Source: Maridesulfovibrio ferrireducens (GTDB taxonomy: Bacteria > Desulfobacterota > Desulfovibrionia > Desulfovibrionales > Desulfovibrionaceae). Taken from it: DNA of 64,000 nt. Below the pieces are notes generated by a model, which saw nothing but the letters and a program-made list of their open reading frames with translations, was not told the origin of the DNA and did not search any database. This document shows positions 8,162 to 16,465 of the stretch, piece after piece (position 1 is the first letter of the stretch; the number at the start of each line of letters is the position of its first letter). The stretch is from the NCBI RefSeq assembly GCF_900101105.1, contig NZ_FNGA01000001.1, positions 806,001 to 870,000 of the forward strand, given 5' to 3'. A program made the translations under genes and the position numbers.

Positions 8162-9025
8162 TTAAAATAAATCACAGTACCGGATTGTTTCTATTCCAGT
8201 TTTTTTCAAACACGAAATAATTCTTTCCAACTTATTATTTTCAACTATATCATATGGATCAAAGTAGTGAGTCAGGAATAAGCAGTGTTCACTGACGACT
8301 TTTATGGTTTTTTTGAATTCGTCCACAAACAGGTCATCATCACCCAGAAAGGGATTGTCTTTGCGTAACATGTTCCATGAATCAAAAATAGCTAATGGGA
8401 AGTTGAGACTGCATCCAGTGGGTATTTCTGTTATTCCATGAGAGTGAATGGAAGGCGCACCGAATCCCTTATAGCCGCAAGCGGCGGTAGAACTGCTGTA
8501 CTTGTATCCGAGTTCTGCAAGTATGGGATAGACTGATTCAGTATGCAGATTGCCGTAATGGGGCGTTCTGAAGCCGATAGGGTCTATTCCTAAAATGTTA
8601 TGGTAAATCTCGTGGGCTTTTTCGATTTCATCTTTTTGTTCTGCGTAGGTCAGTTTGTTAAAATACCTGTCCGGCGCCCAGTGTGGATTATCCGGATGGG
8701 TGTACGAGTGGTTAATAATTTCATGTCCATCGTCTACAGCTCTTTTGTGGATGTCAGGATATTTCTCAACGAACTTACCTATAACAGCAAATCCTGCCTG
8801 AATGTCGTGCTTTTTCAGTGTATCAAGCAGGTACGGAAATGCATCAATATCCTTTTCAAAGTCGAAATCAAACGTGAGGGCGTAGGCCGCGGTGCCAAGC
8901 GGATTTTTTTGTTTACTCATGAATTTGAGAAAAAAATCAGCCGGTGCGGTTTTGTGGATAACAGTTCTCGCTAAAAAGGCTGCATAGCGATTTTGGTAAG
9001 TCCTTAAGAGTGGCCCCCAAATCAT
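8162..9025 (-). CDS. Polysaccharide deacetylase family protein
   Basis: A 287-residue protein with a NodB-like domain: ALTFDFDFEKD near residue 48 carries the metal-binding aspartates. HEIINHSYTHPDNPHW near 101-116 is the HxxxH motif, and RTPHYG near 150 is the catalytic-arginine motif. No signal peptide is seen, so it acts in the cytoplasm or on a lipid-linked intermediate. It overlaps the preceding capsule-type gene by four bases (ATGA) and ends the long minus-strand series. By family it removes an acetyl group from an N-acetylated sugar; the substrate is not known. Confidence 0.82.
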   Translation of the reverse strand: MIWGPLLRTYQNRYAAFLARTVIHKTAPADFFLKFMSKQKNPLGTAAYALTFDFDFEKDIDAFPYLLDTLKKHDIQAGFAVIGKFVEKYPDIHKRAVDDGHEIINHSYTHPDNPHWAPDRYFNKLTYAEQKDEIEKAHEIYHNILGIDPIGFRTPHYGNLHTESVYPILAELGYKYSSSTAACGYKGFGAPSIHSHGITEIPTGCSLNFPLAIFDSWNMLRKDNPFLGDDDLFVDEFKKTIKVVSEHCLFLTHYFDPYDIVENNKLERIISCLKKTGIETIRYCDLF

Positions 9026-10443
9026 TTTAAGGCTCCAGATTCATAGAGTTCTATTTCATCATCAAGAGCTTTTGCCATGATTTTTCCAATTCCTTTACCA
9101 AGTTCGAATTCTTCTGGAGTCTCAAATTGCGGGTGTTTGTATGTTGCCTGATGCATTGCAGCAATAAAGTTAATTTGTTCAGCTTCCTTGCTCTTAATTT
9201 TTTCCAGAGCATCCCATACTTCACGAGGGCTGTTTGCTTTAACGGTATTTCCGCAAATATTGAAATATGGTTTTCCAAGGCAGATAACAGGAACTCCGGT
9301 TGCAATGCTTTCTAGTCCAGGGCTTGTGCCGGTTGCCACTATAACTGCCTCGCTTCTGGTTATCAGGTTGCGAGTAGGAAAAGAGGGTGGAAGCAATACT
9401 ACATTAGGTAGTAAGTTAAGTTCTTTGTAGAAGCGGGGACCTCTGTTGCCATAGCAGGCAGGATGTTCTTTCACCGCAACTGTATATCCATATTTTCCGT
9501 GTATTGCGATTTGTTCAATCAGATATTCCTGATCCGCAAACTCTGGAACTTGAGAGCACATGGATGCTTCTGGTGTAAGTTGTAAAAAATATGAGACAAT
9601 TTTAGTGTCAGGAAGATTTTTTGAAAAGTATTTCGCTGACAAGATTCTGTTTTTCAACTTAATTGTTGCCGGAAGAAAAGATTCTCCGTTAAAAACTCTT
9701 TTTATTTTATTGCATATTTTTGCAACAGGAACTCGATTGATGATTTTCCCCAGATTTGTATGGTAATCGTCATATTTCGTCTTAGGTTTTTCATGTTTGT
9801 ACTGCGCAACTGTTTTTTCAGCCCAGAGCAGAGATTCTTTGGACAGTTCACACGAGGTTAATGTGTGTTCAATTCTTGGACTTCTTCTGTACTGTCCTGT
9901 TGCAATTCTGAGGCGGAGTTCGCCTCCGAGTGATTCGACACTGTGTTCAAAAGCTTTTTTGATCATTCCTTGTTGTGCCATAGCATTGATAATCATTGAG
10001 TCAATTAAATCTAAAGTTTCATAGAACGCATATTTTATACTGTATTTATTTATTATTTCAGAAATGAAATTGTAATCTAAGTAGAGTCTTTGAGGAATGT
10101 GTTCATTTGGAAAAGCATGGACGTGAGCCGCCCCGTATCTGCTTACGAATTTTCTGTATAACAGATAGTTCACATTAAACTCATAGCAGTTTATTTCTAA
10201 TTCTTTTTCTATTTTTTTGATGGATTCAAGCTGTGATGGGGTTACATTTTTACATGCAGCTTTAAGTTCTTCAATGCTTAAGGAAGACTCAATGCTGATA
10301 TTGTCAATTTTAGAATAGATCTCATGATTAATTTGATTTGTAATAACAACAACATGATATTTGTCTTTGAGGATGTTGATTGTATCTATGAACATTGGAT
10401 CACGTCTGCCACGGCTCAAAAATAGAATTGCTGGTTTGGTCAT
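9022..10443 (-). CDS. Capsule-type surface carbohydrate biosynthesis protein
   Basis: A 473-residue protein. The C-terminal half has a GT-B-like nucleotide-binding pattern with YTVAVKEHPACYG and VIVATGTSPGLESIATGVPVI followed by LGKPYF. This is the layout seen in KpsC/KpsS-type and related capsule proteins (GStagwEAl..gkPvi.fG). The N-terminal half begins MTKPAILFLSRGRRDP and shows no clear domain. It is probably a glycosyltransferase using a nucleotide-activated sugar, possibly a nonulosonate given the neighbouring pse genes. That assignment is an inference. It lies 26 bases after the HisF-like gene in the minus-strand series. Confidence 0.6.
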   Translation of the reverse strand: MTKPAILFLSRGRRDPMFIDTINILKDKYHVVVITNQINHEIYSKIDNISIESSLSIEELKAACKNVTPSQLESIKKIEKELEINCYEFNVNYLLYRKFVSRYGAAHVHAFPNEHIPQRLYLDYNFISEIINKYSIKYAFYETLDLIDSMIINAMAQQGMIKKAFEHSVESLGGELRLRIATGQYRRSPRIEHTLTSCELSKESLLWAEKTVAQYKHEKPKTKYDDYHTNLGKIINRVPVAKICNKIKRVFNGESFLPATIKLKNRILSAKYFSKNLPDTKIVSYFLQLTPEASMCSQVPEFADQEYLIEQIAIHGKYGYTVAVKEHPACYGNRGPRFYKELNLLPNVVLLPPSFPTRNLITRSEAVIVATGTSPGLESIATGVPVICLGKPYFNICGNTVKANSPREVWDALEKIKSKEAEQINFIAAMHQATYKHPQFETPEEFELGKGIGKIMAKALDDEIELYESGALK

Positions 10444-10468
10444 AGATCAAAGTCCTGCTTTCGGAATA

Positions 10469-11254
10469 TTATGTTAATATGCGGATTGGTATTCCGGCAT
10501 TTTTGATTTGAGAACGAGTTTGCATGGGGTTTTCATCTTTCATGCAAAAGTAAGTTCCGGCCGAAACCGCAGAAGCGTTTCCTGCAATAAAACCATCAAT
10601 GAAGTGCTGAGCAAGTCCGCAGCCTCCCGAAGTGATTACGGGGATTGATACAGCGTCAGAAATATTTTTAGTCAACTCAATATCAAGCCCTTTGCGCGAT
10701 CCATCGCGACTGATGGAAGTAATGAGAATTTCTCCCGCTCCTAAGTTTTGTCCTTGAATAGCCCACTCAACTGGATCGAGACCTGTATTAACGGTTCCGC
10801 CGCGTGTCCAGACTTCGTACTTTCCCGCAGAGTTGGTCTTTGTATCGATGCTCAAGACCACGCATTGATCACCAAACATTCGGGCTGAATTAGTTATAAA
10901 TTCAGGATTATCAACTGCAACCGTGTTGATGCTGACTTTATCTGCTCCATTTGAAAGCAGAACTCTGATGTCTTCAAGGGTTCTTATTCCTCCACCTAGG
11001 GTGAAAGGCATGAAGATTTCTTCAGCGGCAGTTCTGGCAACTTTTGCCAGTCTTTCAATTCCTTGCTTGCCTGCTCTTATATCTATGAAAATAAGTTCGT
11101 CAGCAGCCTGTGCTTCATAAATTTTAGCTTGTGAAACAGGATCGCCGATTTCTAATGTTTTATCAAAGCCGACCGTGATAACCAGAACCATCTGCTCAGG
11201 ATTAAATGAGCTTGGCATCATTTGCAGCTTAGGTATCAATCTTTTTTTCAGCAT
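10469..11254 (-). CDS. hisF: HisF-like acetamidino modification protein (AglZ/HisF2/WbuZ type)
   Basis: A 261-residue (beta-alpha)8 barrel close to the imidazole-glycerol-phosphate synthase cyclase: ADELIFIDIRAG, LGGGIR, VVLSIDTK and SRDGS motifs are present. In histidine-pathway HisF, position 11 is a catalytic aspartate within CLDV; here residues 9-12 are KLQM, so the aspartate is glutamine. The second aspartate (Asp137, in LSIDTK) is kept. The loss of one catalytic aspartate and the neighbours (HisH and a sugar amidotransferase, four and two bases apart) point to the paralogue that passes ammonia to the amidotransferase when an acetamidino group is made on a sugar, not to histidine synthesis. 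Confidence 0.85.
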   Translation of the reverse strand: MLKKRLIPKLQMMPSSFNPEQMVLVITVGFDKTLEIGDPVSQAKIYEAQAADELIFIDIRAGKQGIERLAKVARTAAEEIFMPFTLGGGIRTLEDIRVLLSNGADKVSINTVAVDNPEFITNSARMFGDQCVVLSIDTKTNSAGKYEVWTRGGTVNTGLDPVEWAIQGQNLGAGEILITSISRDGSRKGLDIELTKNISDAVSIPVITSGGCGLAQHFIDGFIAGNASAVSAGTYFCMKDENPMQTRSQIKNAGIPIRILT

Positions 11255-11258
11255 ATAT

Positions 11259-11876
11259 TTAAGGAGTCCATTCCAAGAAGTTTTCTAATACTTTTAATCC
11301 GTATTCCTGACTTTTCTCGGGGTGGAATTGTGTTGCGAAAATATTGTCCTTTCTAACTGCAGCAGTGACTTTTCCGCCATATTCACAATAAGCGTCCACG
11401 TCTTTTTCGTGATCGCAACGCATGAAGAAAGAGTGGACGAAGTAAAAGTCCGGATTAAGAGGAAGCCCTTTAAACAAAGGGCTGTTCTTTTTAAATGTCA
11501 GTGAGTTCCAGCCGACGTGAGGGATTCTCAGGCTTGCATCGGAAGGGGCAAGTTTTATAATGTCAGCATCAAGCCAGCCAAGCCCGTTGCATTTGTCATG
11601 CTCTTCACTTGATCTGGCTAAAGCCTGCATACCTAGACATATCCCTAGAAAAGGCTTCTTTTCATTGAAAACAGCCTGTTCAAGGGTTGGAATAAGTCCT
11701 GATTTTTTGAGATTGGACATCATGTCTCCGAAGGCTCCAACGCCGGGGAGTATGATTCTCTCAACGTCTTTCAGGCTGTCCGGAGATTCACAGATGATGA
11801 CATCTTCACCGCACATTTCTACCGCATTGAAGACTGAGAGCAGGTTGCCCATTCCATAGTCTACGATTCCGATCAT
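11259..11876 (-). CDS. hisH: HisH-type glutamine amidotransferase for the acetamidino module
   Basis: A 205-residue class I glutaminase. The catalytic triad is visible: Cys80 in FLGICLGMQ, and His185 and Glu187 in QFHPEKS. The oxyanion strand PGVGAFG is near residue 44. It releases ammonia from glutamine and would dock on the HisF-like barrel encoded four bases downstream. Histidine-pathway HisH has the same signature, so the role in sugar amidination rests on context: it sits directly between the HisF-like gene and the N-acetyl sugar amidotransferase. Confidence 0.9.
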   Translation of the reverse strand: MIGIVDYGMGNLLSVFNAVEMCGEDVIICESPDSLKDVERIILPGVGAFGDMMSNLKKSGLIPTLEQAVFNEKKPFLGICLGMQALARSSEEHDKCNGLGWLDADIIKLAPSDASLRIPHVGWNSLTFKKNSPLFKGLPLNPDFYFVHSFFMRCDHEKDVDAYCEYGGKVTAAVRKDNIFATQFHPEKSQEYGLKVLENFLEWTP

Positions 11877-11878
11877 TT

Positions 11879-13084
11879 TTAGTCCTGTGTGTGACGTTTA
11901 CGCCAGCGGGCCATTTGTTCGGAAGCATATTCTTTAGGCATTTCACCGGCTTTGGACCATGAATCGAAGTCGGAAGTTTTCTTTCCGGGCTTGTCGCTTG
12001 CTGGATCGTGTTTGTATGGAGAAACGCCGTGACTAAGAGCCACTTCATAAAATTCTGCTTCACTCAGTCCGATGTGAGTCAGGAAAAGTTCAAGAGACGG
12101 TGGTTTATAGCCTTCGTACTTACGAACAATTTCCATTGCTTCTTCACGAGAGATACGGTTGTTTCGAACATCAATAGTCGCAAGGTGTGATGGGCGGGTG
12201 TAGCCACGTTTAATAAATTTTATGTAATCGCGAACGCCCTGAAGGTAACACTCAATTTTTTCATATCCGTATCCCGGCGGAACGTTCTCAACCTCATCAC
12301 CCTGCCAGCCAAGATCGTCAGAGATAAGCTTAGAGTTGGCTTTAACATCCCACGGGATATACGAGCCGAGACAGACGGATCTGTATTTTAGTTTTCTAAG
12401 TTCTTTGAGAGGAGGATAAGTATAAGGTTTGAGATCACGTTTATCCACGGCTCCGTTAAGTCTAACGTACATATCTTCGGCTGATATTCCGAGATTTACA
12501 AAACGGTTGAATCTTTTCTCATCAACTTCTTCAGCCTGATCGTAGCTGTAGTAAGCTGTGTATTCTGCTGATGGTTCGCCCCAGAAAATAAGAGGAATTT
12601 TCTTTTCGAGAGCTATCCACATAGGATAGGCGAAGATTCCTGTATGGCAGTGCCAGCAAAAGTCACCCTTGTCGAAAAAGCTCTGAAGCATAAGTTTCTG
12701 CACTATGCGCCAGTTTGGAGTGAAGGTTAGCACATCAACACCCAGTTCACGGATGGTCTTCATAGTGTTTTCATGAAGATTAGGGCGCAGGAAACCATGG
12801 TCAAAGCGGACAACAAGTGGTTTTAATCCGTATTCTTTAACTAGATAGTGGAGTGTATATGTGCTGTCTTTGCCGCCGCTGAATGGTACGAGGCAATCGT
12901 AATCACCCTGACCTTTGTATGTAGAAACCAGTTCATCCAGATCTTTTTTTCTGGAAGTCCAGTCTATTTTTTCTTCTTTGAATTCGTTCTGGCGACAAAT
13001 ATTGCAAACACCTTTTTCATCAAAGTGTATGGTCTCATGAGTTTCAGGGAGTACACATTGGGTACAGCGTTTAAGTTCGGTCAT
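11879..13084 (-). CDS. N-acetyl sugar amidotransferase (WbpG/PseA/WbuX family)
   Basis: A 401-residue protein with two N-terminal CxxC pairs (Cys7/Cys10 and Cys27/Cys30), a zinc-ribbon pattern. A PP-loop ATPase motif SGGKDS lies at residues 69-74 (VPFSGGKDSTYTLHYL). In this family ATP activates the acetamido carbonyl and ammonia from HisH/HisF converts it to an acetamidino group. Two candidate substrates are made by neighbouring genes: pseudaminic acid (giving 7-acetamidino-Pse, as with PseA) or the 3-acetamido uronate (as with WbpG). Position next to pseI favours the first. Confidence 0.88.
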   Translation of the reverse strand: MTELKRCTQCVLPETHETIHFDEKGVCNICRQNEFKEEKIDWTSRKKDLDELVSTYKGQGDYDCLVPFSGGKDSTYTLHYLVKEYGLKPLVVRFDHGFLRPNLHENTMKTIRELGVDVLTFTPNWRIVQKLMLQSFFDKGDFCWHCHTGIFAYPMWIALEKKIPLIFWGEPSAEYTAYYSYDQAEEVDEKRFNRFVNLGISAEDMYVRLNGAVDKRDLKPYTYPPLKELRKLKYRSVCLGSYIPWDVKANSKLISDDLGWQGDEVENVPPGYGYEKIECYLQGVRDYIKFIKRGYTRPSHLATIDVRNNRISREEAMEIVRKYEGYKPPSLELFLTHIGLSEAEFYEVALSHGVSPYKHDPASDKPGKKTSDFDSWSKAGEMPKEYASEQMARWRKRHTQD

Positions 13085-13116
13085 TTTTTTTCTCCGTTAG
13101 TTAGTGGAGTTGAATG

Positions 13117-14166
13117 TCAGGAAAGTTTATCCCAGCTTATGGGAGTTCCTAACCGTATGTCGTTAAGGGCTTTTTTGCCCATGATTTCTTCAAAGTGGCG
13201 AGTGTGCAATCCGTAACCGGGGCGTACACATTTAATATTATCAGCAGAGAGAGACTCACCTTTGAGAATATCTTTGCATGCAAAAATAGATTTTCTAAAA
13301 ACCCTTCCGGCTTTTTCTTTTTCGGTTATCTGGTATTGCACTTTTCCCAGAGCTTTTTCAGCATTACGTATTGAAACTACCATTGCTTTCAGCTCTTCAG
13401 CTTCAAGAGAGAAAGAACTGTCAGGTCCGCCGTCTGCTCTGGATTTTATGAAGTGTTTTTCAATAACACAGGCCCCTAAAGCCACAGCTGTTATTGGTAT
13501 TTCAATTCCGAGTGAATGATCGGACAGGCCGCATGGAACTCCAAATGTCTCCTGCATATTCATAATAGTATGCAGATTCATGGACTCAGGAGGAGCCGGA
13601 TAGGCACTGGTGCATTTCAATAAAATCAGATCCGTTCCGCCCGCTTGGCGAAATGCGCTTACAGCTTCATCAATTTCCGAAAGAGTTCCCATGCCTGTGG
13701 ACATGATTACAGGCTTACCTGTTGCGGCCACTTTTTTGATTAAAGGAATGTCTACAAGTTCAAAAGAGGCAATTTTGTAAACAGGTACGTCCATTTCTTC
13801 TAAAAAGTCGACAGCCGAGTCATCGAACGGAGTCGAGAAAAAATCAAGTCCAAGATCATCCGCAATCTTTTTAAGTTTGGGTTGCCACTCCCATGGGGTG
13901 TAGGCTTTACCGTAAAGAGAATGGAGTGTTTGTCCTTCCCATATGGTTCCCTTGCCTATTTTGAAAAATTCATTGTCACAGTCCAGTGTGATGGTATCCG
14001 GCGTGTAGGTCTGTATTTTAATCGCATCTACGCCGCATTCCTTGGCAATATTAATCAATTCAACCGCGGCATCAAAGTTCTGGTTATGATTGGCGGACAT
14101 TTCGGCAATTATATATGTCGGATGTCCGGTCCCGATGGTCCGGTTGTTTATTATTACTTGTGACAT
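13117..14166 (-). CDS. pseI: Pseudaminic acid synthase
   Basis: A 349-residue NeuB-family protein. The TIM-barrel part has IIAEMSANHNQN near residue 19, AIKIQTYTPDTIT near 48, MSTGMGTLSEI near 156, LLKCTSAYPAPP near 182 and a GLSDHSLG motif. The C-terminal SAF (antifreeze-like) domain starts near residue 285, with RSIFACKDILKGE. The NHNQ and KIQTYTPDT forms are closer to PseI than to sialic acid synthase. It condenses phosphoenolpyruvate with 2,4-diacetamido-2,4,6-trideoxy-altrose to give pseudaminic acid. The surrounding pseB, C, F, G and H genes support this. Confidence 0.93.
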   Translation of the reverse strand: MSQVIINNRTIGTGHPTYIIAEMSANHNQNFDAAVELINIAKECGVDAIKIQTYTPDTITLDCDNEFFKIGKGTIWEGQTLHSLYGKAYTPWEWQPKLKKIADDLGLDFFSTPFDDSAVDFLEEMDVPVYKIASFELVDIPLIKKVAATGKPVIMSTGMGTLSEIDEAVSAFRQAGGTDLILLKCTSAYPAPPESMNLHTIMNMQETFGVPCGLSDHSLGIEIPITAVALGACVIEKHFIKSRADGGPDSSFSLEAEELKAMVVSIRNAEKALGKVQYQITEKEKAGRVFRKSIFACKDILKGESLSADNIKCVRPGYGLHTRHFEEIMGKKALNDIRLGTPISWDKLS

Positions 14167-14173
14167 CTTATCC

Positions 14174-15715
14174 TTACTCCTCAGGCATACCTGTGAATTT
14201 CATGACCACGCTTTCAGATCCGTTTACGGCAATTTTCCCGGTAATTATATAGCCTGCTTTCTGGAAAGATTTAATTGATGCAATATTATCTTCCTTAGCT
14301 TTGGCTATGATCTGTTTAGGTTCTTTTTCTTTTATGAGTCTTAAAGATGCGCTTCTGATAAGTTTTGCGCCGGCACCTTTACCTCTGCAATTTTTTGACA
14401 CAAGTACGTGAGCTTCGTAGTTTTTGCCGATATTTTCGAAGCGAATCTGTCCGATATTCTGCCCTGATCCATTTTCAGCAATCAGGTATATAAACTCTTC
14501 GTCAGCTAAACGTGATGTGAACCATGCGTCGTGTTCTTCGGGCTTAATGGGAGCCTGATTATATGACCATTTTCTGGTTTCGGGATCATTTATCCATTCA
14601 AATATTTGGTCCCGGTCTTCGTATGTAGCAGGACGAAGGATGACAGCTTCCTGCATGGCAGAAATAATTCTTTGAACGCCGTTTCCGTCAATTAATTTTT
14701 TTGCGGATTCGGCAAGAAGTTTCATTCGGGCGGGAGCATCTAAAAGTTTTTTTATAGTTTCAGAAACAGTAGATTCTTTAAGTTCGTCTGCATTTCCAAG
14801 ATTGATAGCCGCATCTGCTTTTGCCAGTCCGTTTGAAAGTTCTTTTTGGTTTTCAGCTGTAACTATAACTATCATCGGAACTGACATAGCACACATTTCC
14901 CAACAGGAACTGCCTCCTGCCGTGATTGCCAAATCACTTTTTGAAATTTGTGAGGACATATTTTTTACGTCCACAAGGACATCCACATCCAGTGAGCTGT
15001 TATCAACGAACTCAGTGATGGATTTTACGTGCGGGTTGGCAGGTCCAAGGATTGCCGACACTTTCAGGTCTGGTCTTTTCAGGGCTTCAATGGCTCGCAG
15101 AGTGGAAAGTGTTACGTTTCCTGCATCAGCTCCACCCATTGTGATTATTATACGAGTTTTTTGCTCATCCAGGGAATGACTTGTGTCATTTCTGAATTCA
15201 TCTCTGAGCATTGCGTAGCTTGTCCCGGCAAGGATGCGAGTTTCTTCGTTCGTTTTGTAGCTAATATTTTCTGCACCAATGTTCTGGTTCAGAATCATGC
15301 CTGCACAGTATTCATTAATATGGTGATAGTCATCAATTACCAACAGGCGAGGAAAATTTTTCCAGATTTGTTTTTGATGGCCGGTCGTCAGGCTATAGTT
15401 ATCAAGAACAATCCAGCTTCCTGTAACTGTTTTTTGAGCGTAATCGAGCACTGCTGAAATTACTGAATCAGTTGAACTGTCGGCTGAAAAAGAAATATGT
15501 TTCAGGCCGAAATCTTTAATTCTTTCGAGTAGTGACTTTCCCTCAATCCTTCCGATCAGAATTGCCGAACCTCCGCAATGAATCCATTCCTGTGCAAGAG
15601 CAAGGCATCTCATAACATGGCCTACTCCAATGGATGGGCCTGCATCAGCTTGGATGATCAAGGACTTGCCGGAAAGATTAATCAGGCTATTTTGCGTCAT
15701 AGGACTTTTTTTCAT
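14174..15715 (-). CDS. pseG: PseG UDP-sugar hydrolase fused to a GNAT acetyltransferase
   Basis: A 513-residue two-domain protein. Residues about 17-350 are PseG-like: GVGHVMRCLAL near residues 30-40 contains His33, matching the catalytic histidine of this GT-B-fold hydrolase, and TMGGADAGNVT and TAGGSSCWEMC match its UDP-binding loops. Residues about 354-513 are a GNAT acyltransferase with LRPATYEDRDQIFEWIND at its start, an RGKGAGAKLI acetyl-CoA loop and NIASIKSFQKAGY. PseG removes UDP from UDP-2,4-diacetamido-trideoxy-altrose, and PseH-type GNATs add the 4-acetyl group. The GNAT domain may thus be PseH or a modifier. The start overlaps the end of pseF by 29 bases; the Met at residue 6 is an alternative start. 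Confidence 0.88.
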   Translation of the reverse strand: MKKSPMTQNSLINLSGKSLIIQADAGPSIGVGHVMRCLALAQEWIHCGGSAILIGRIEGKSLLERIKDFGLKHISFSADSSTDSVISAVLDYAQKTVTGSWIVLDNYSLTTGHQKQIWKNFPRLLVIDDYHHINEYCAGMILNQNIGAENISYKTNEETRILAGTSYAMLRDEFRNDTSHSLDEQKTRIIITMGGADAGNVTLSTLRAIEALKRPDLKVSAILGPANPHVKSITEFVDNSSLDVDVLVDVKNMSSQISKSDLAITAGGSSCWEMCAMSVPMIVIVTAENQKELSNGLAKADAAINLGNADELKESTVSETIKKLLDAPARMKLLAESAKKLIDGNGVQRIISAMQEAVILRPATYEDRDQIFEWINDPETRKWSYNQAPIKPEEHDAWFTSRLADEEFIYLIAENGSGQNIGQIRFENIGKNYEAHVLVSKNCRGKGAGAKLIRSASLRLIKEKEPKQIIAKAKEDNIASIKSFQKAGYIITGKIAVNGSESVVMKFTGMPEE

Positions 15716-16457
15716 CAGCCAAAGATTTAACTAACCCTTCGTTGCGGGCTATGTGTGCGTTGGTCGCAAGCATCTCGGGGTTGTTTTGTAATAACTCAAT
15801 TACATCCTGCATTTTAAACAGCGGATTACGGAGATAGAGGTGCTCAAGTATAATCTTGATTAGCTCAAAATCTTCCCTGTTGTCCACGGTCCAGCGCAGG
15901 TGAGAATTATCTGTGGAGTTTTTCCACGATCCTATTTTGAAGTCATCGGGGTTGTCTTTGACATAAAGAGTCACATGCTCACGCTGAGACGGGCGAGTTG
16001 CTTTAGCATGCACCTCTTCAAGAGCTTTCATGCTTATTATCTCGGCATCAAGCCCGTCCGGCAAAGTCGGTTCAAGACAATTGAGGGCGTAGTCATATCC
16101 TCCGGCGAAATAAAAGTCTGCCAATTCATCAAGCAGGTCGGGATCGATGAGAGGGCAATCTCCAGTCAATCTCATGAGATGCTTGCCGCCGTATTGCTGG
16201 GCTGTTTTGAAAAATCTGTCCAGCACATCGTCTTCGGAACCACGGAAAACCTCAACGCCGAGCTTGTTTCCAAGCTCAGCGGTGGGATCATCCTCTTTAT
16301 TGACAGTTGTGGCCAGCACGATAGATTCCACGCAAGAAGCTCTTTGCACCCTTTCAATCATATATTGAAGAAGAGGTTTTTCGAGAACAGGCATAAGAAT
16401 TTTTCCCGGCAGGCGGGAAGATGTCATGCGTGCTTGTATGATGGCTGTGATTTTCAT
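15687..16457 (-). CDS. pseF: Pseudaminic acid cytidylyltransferase
   Basis: A 256-residue nucleotidyltransferase starting MKITAIIQARMTSSRLPGK, the QARxxSxRLPGK signature of CMP-sugar synthetases of the SpsF/PseF type. RLTGDCPLIDPDLL near residue 98 carries the metal-binding aspartate, and LRWTVDNREDFELI near 190 is family-typical. It activates pseudaminic acid with CTP to CMP-Pse for glycosyltransferases. Eight bases separate it from the aminotransferase gene before it. Confidence 0.87.
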   Translation of the reverse strand: MKITAIIQARMTSSRLPGKILMPVLEKPLLQYMIERVQRASCVESIVLATTVNKEDDPTAELGNKLGVEVFRGSEDDVLDRFFKTAQQYGGKHLMRLTGDCPLIDPDLLDELADFYFAGGYDYALNCLEPTLPDGLDAEIISMKALEEVHAKATRPSQREHVTLYVKDNPDDFKIGSWKNSTDNSHLRWTVDNREDFELIKIILEHLYLRNPLFKMQDVIELLQNNPEMLATNAHIARNEGLVKSLADEKKSYDAK

Positions 16458-16465
16458 GGTTTTGC

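Noticed and set aside
10469-11876. hisF and hisH as part of a histidine operon
   Set aside because: No other his gene is present, the HisF-like protein lacks the Asp11 equivalent, and both flank a sugar amidotransferase inside a pse cluster.
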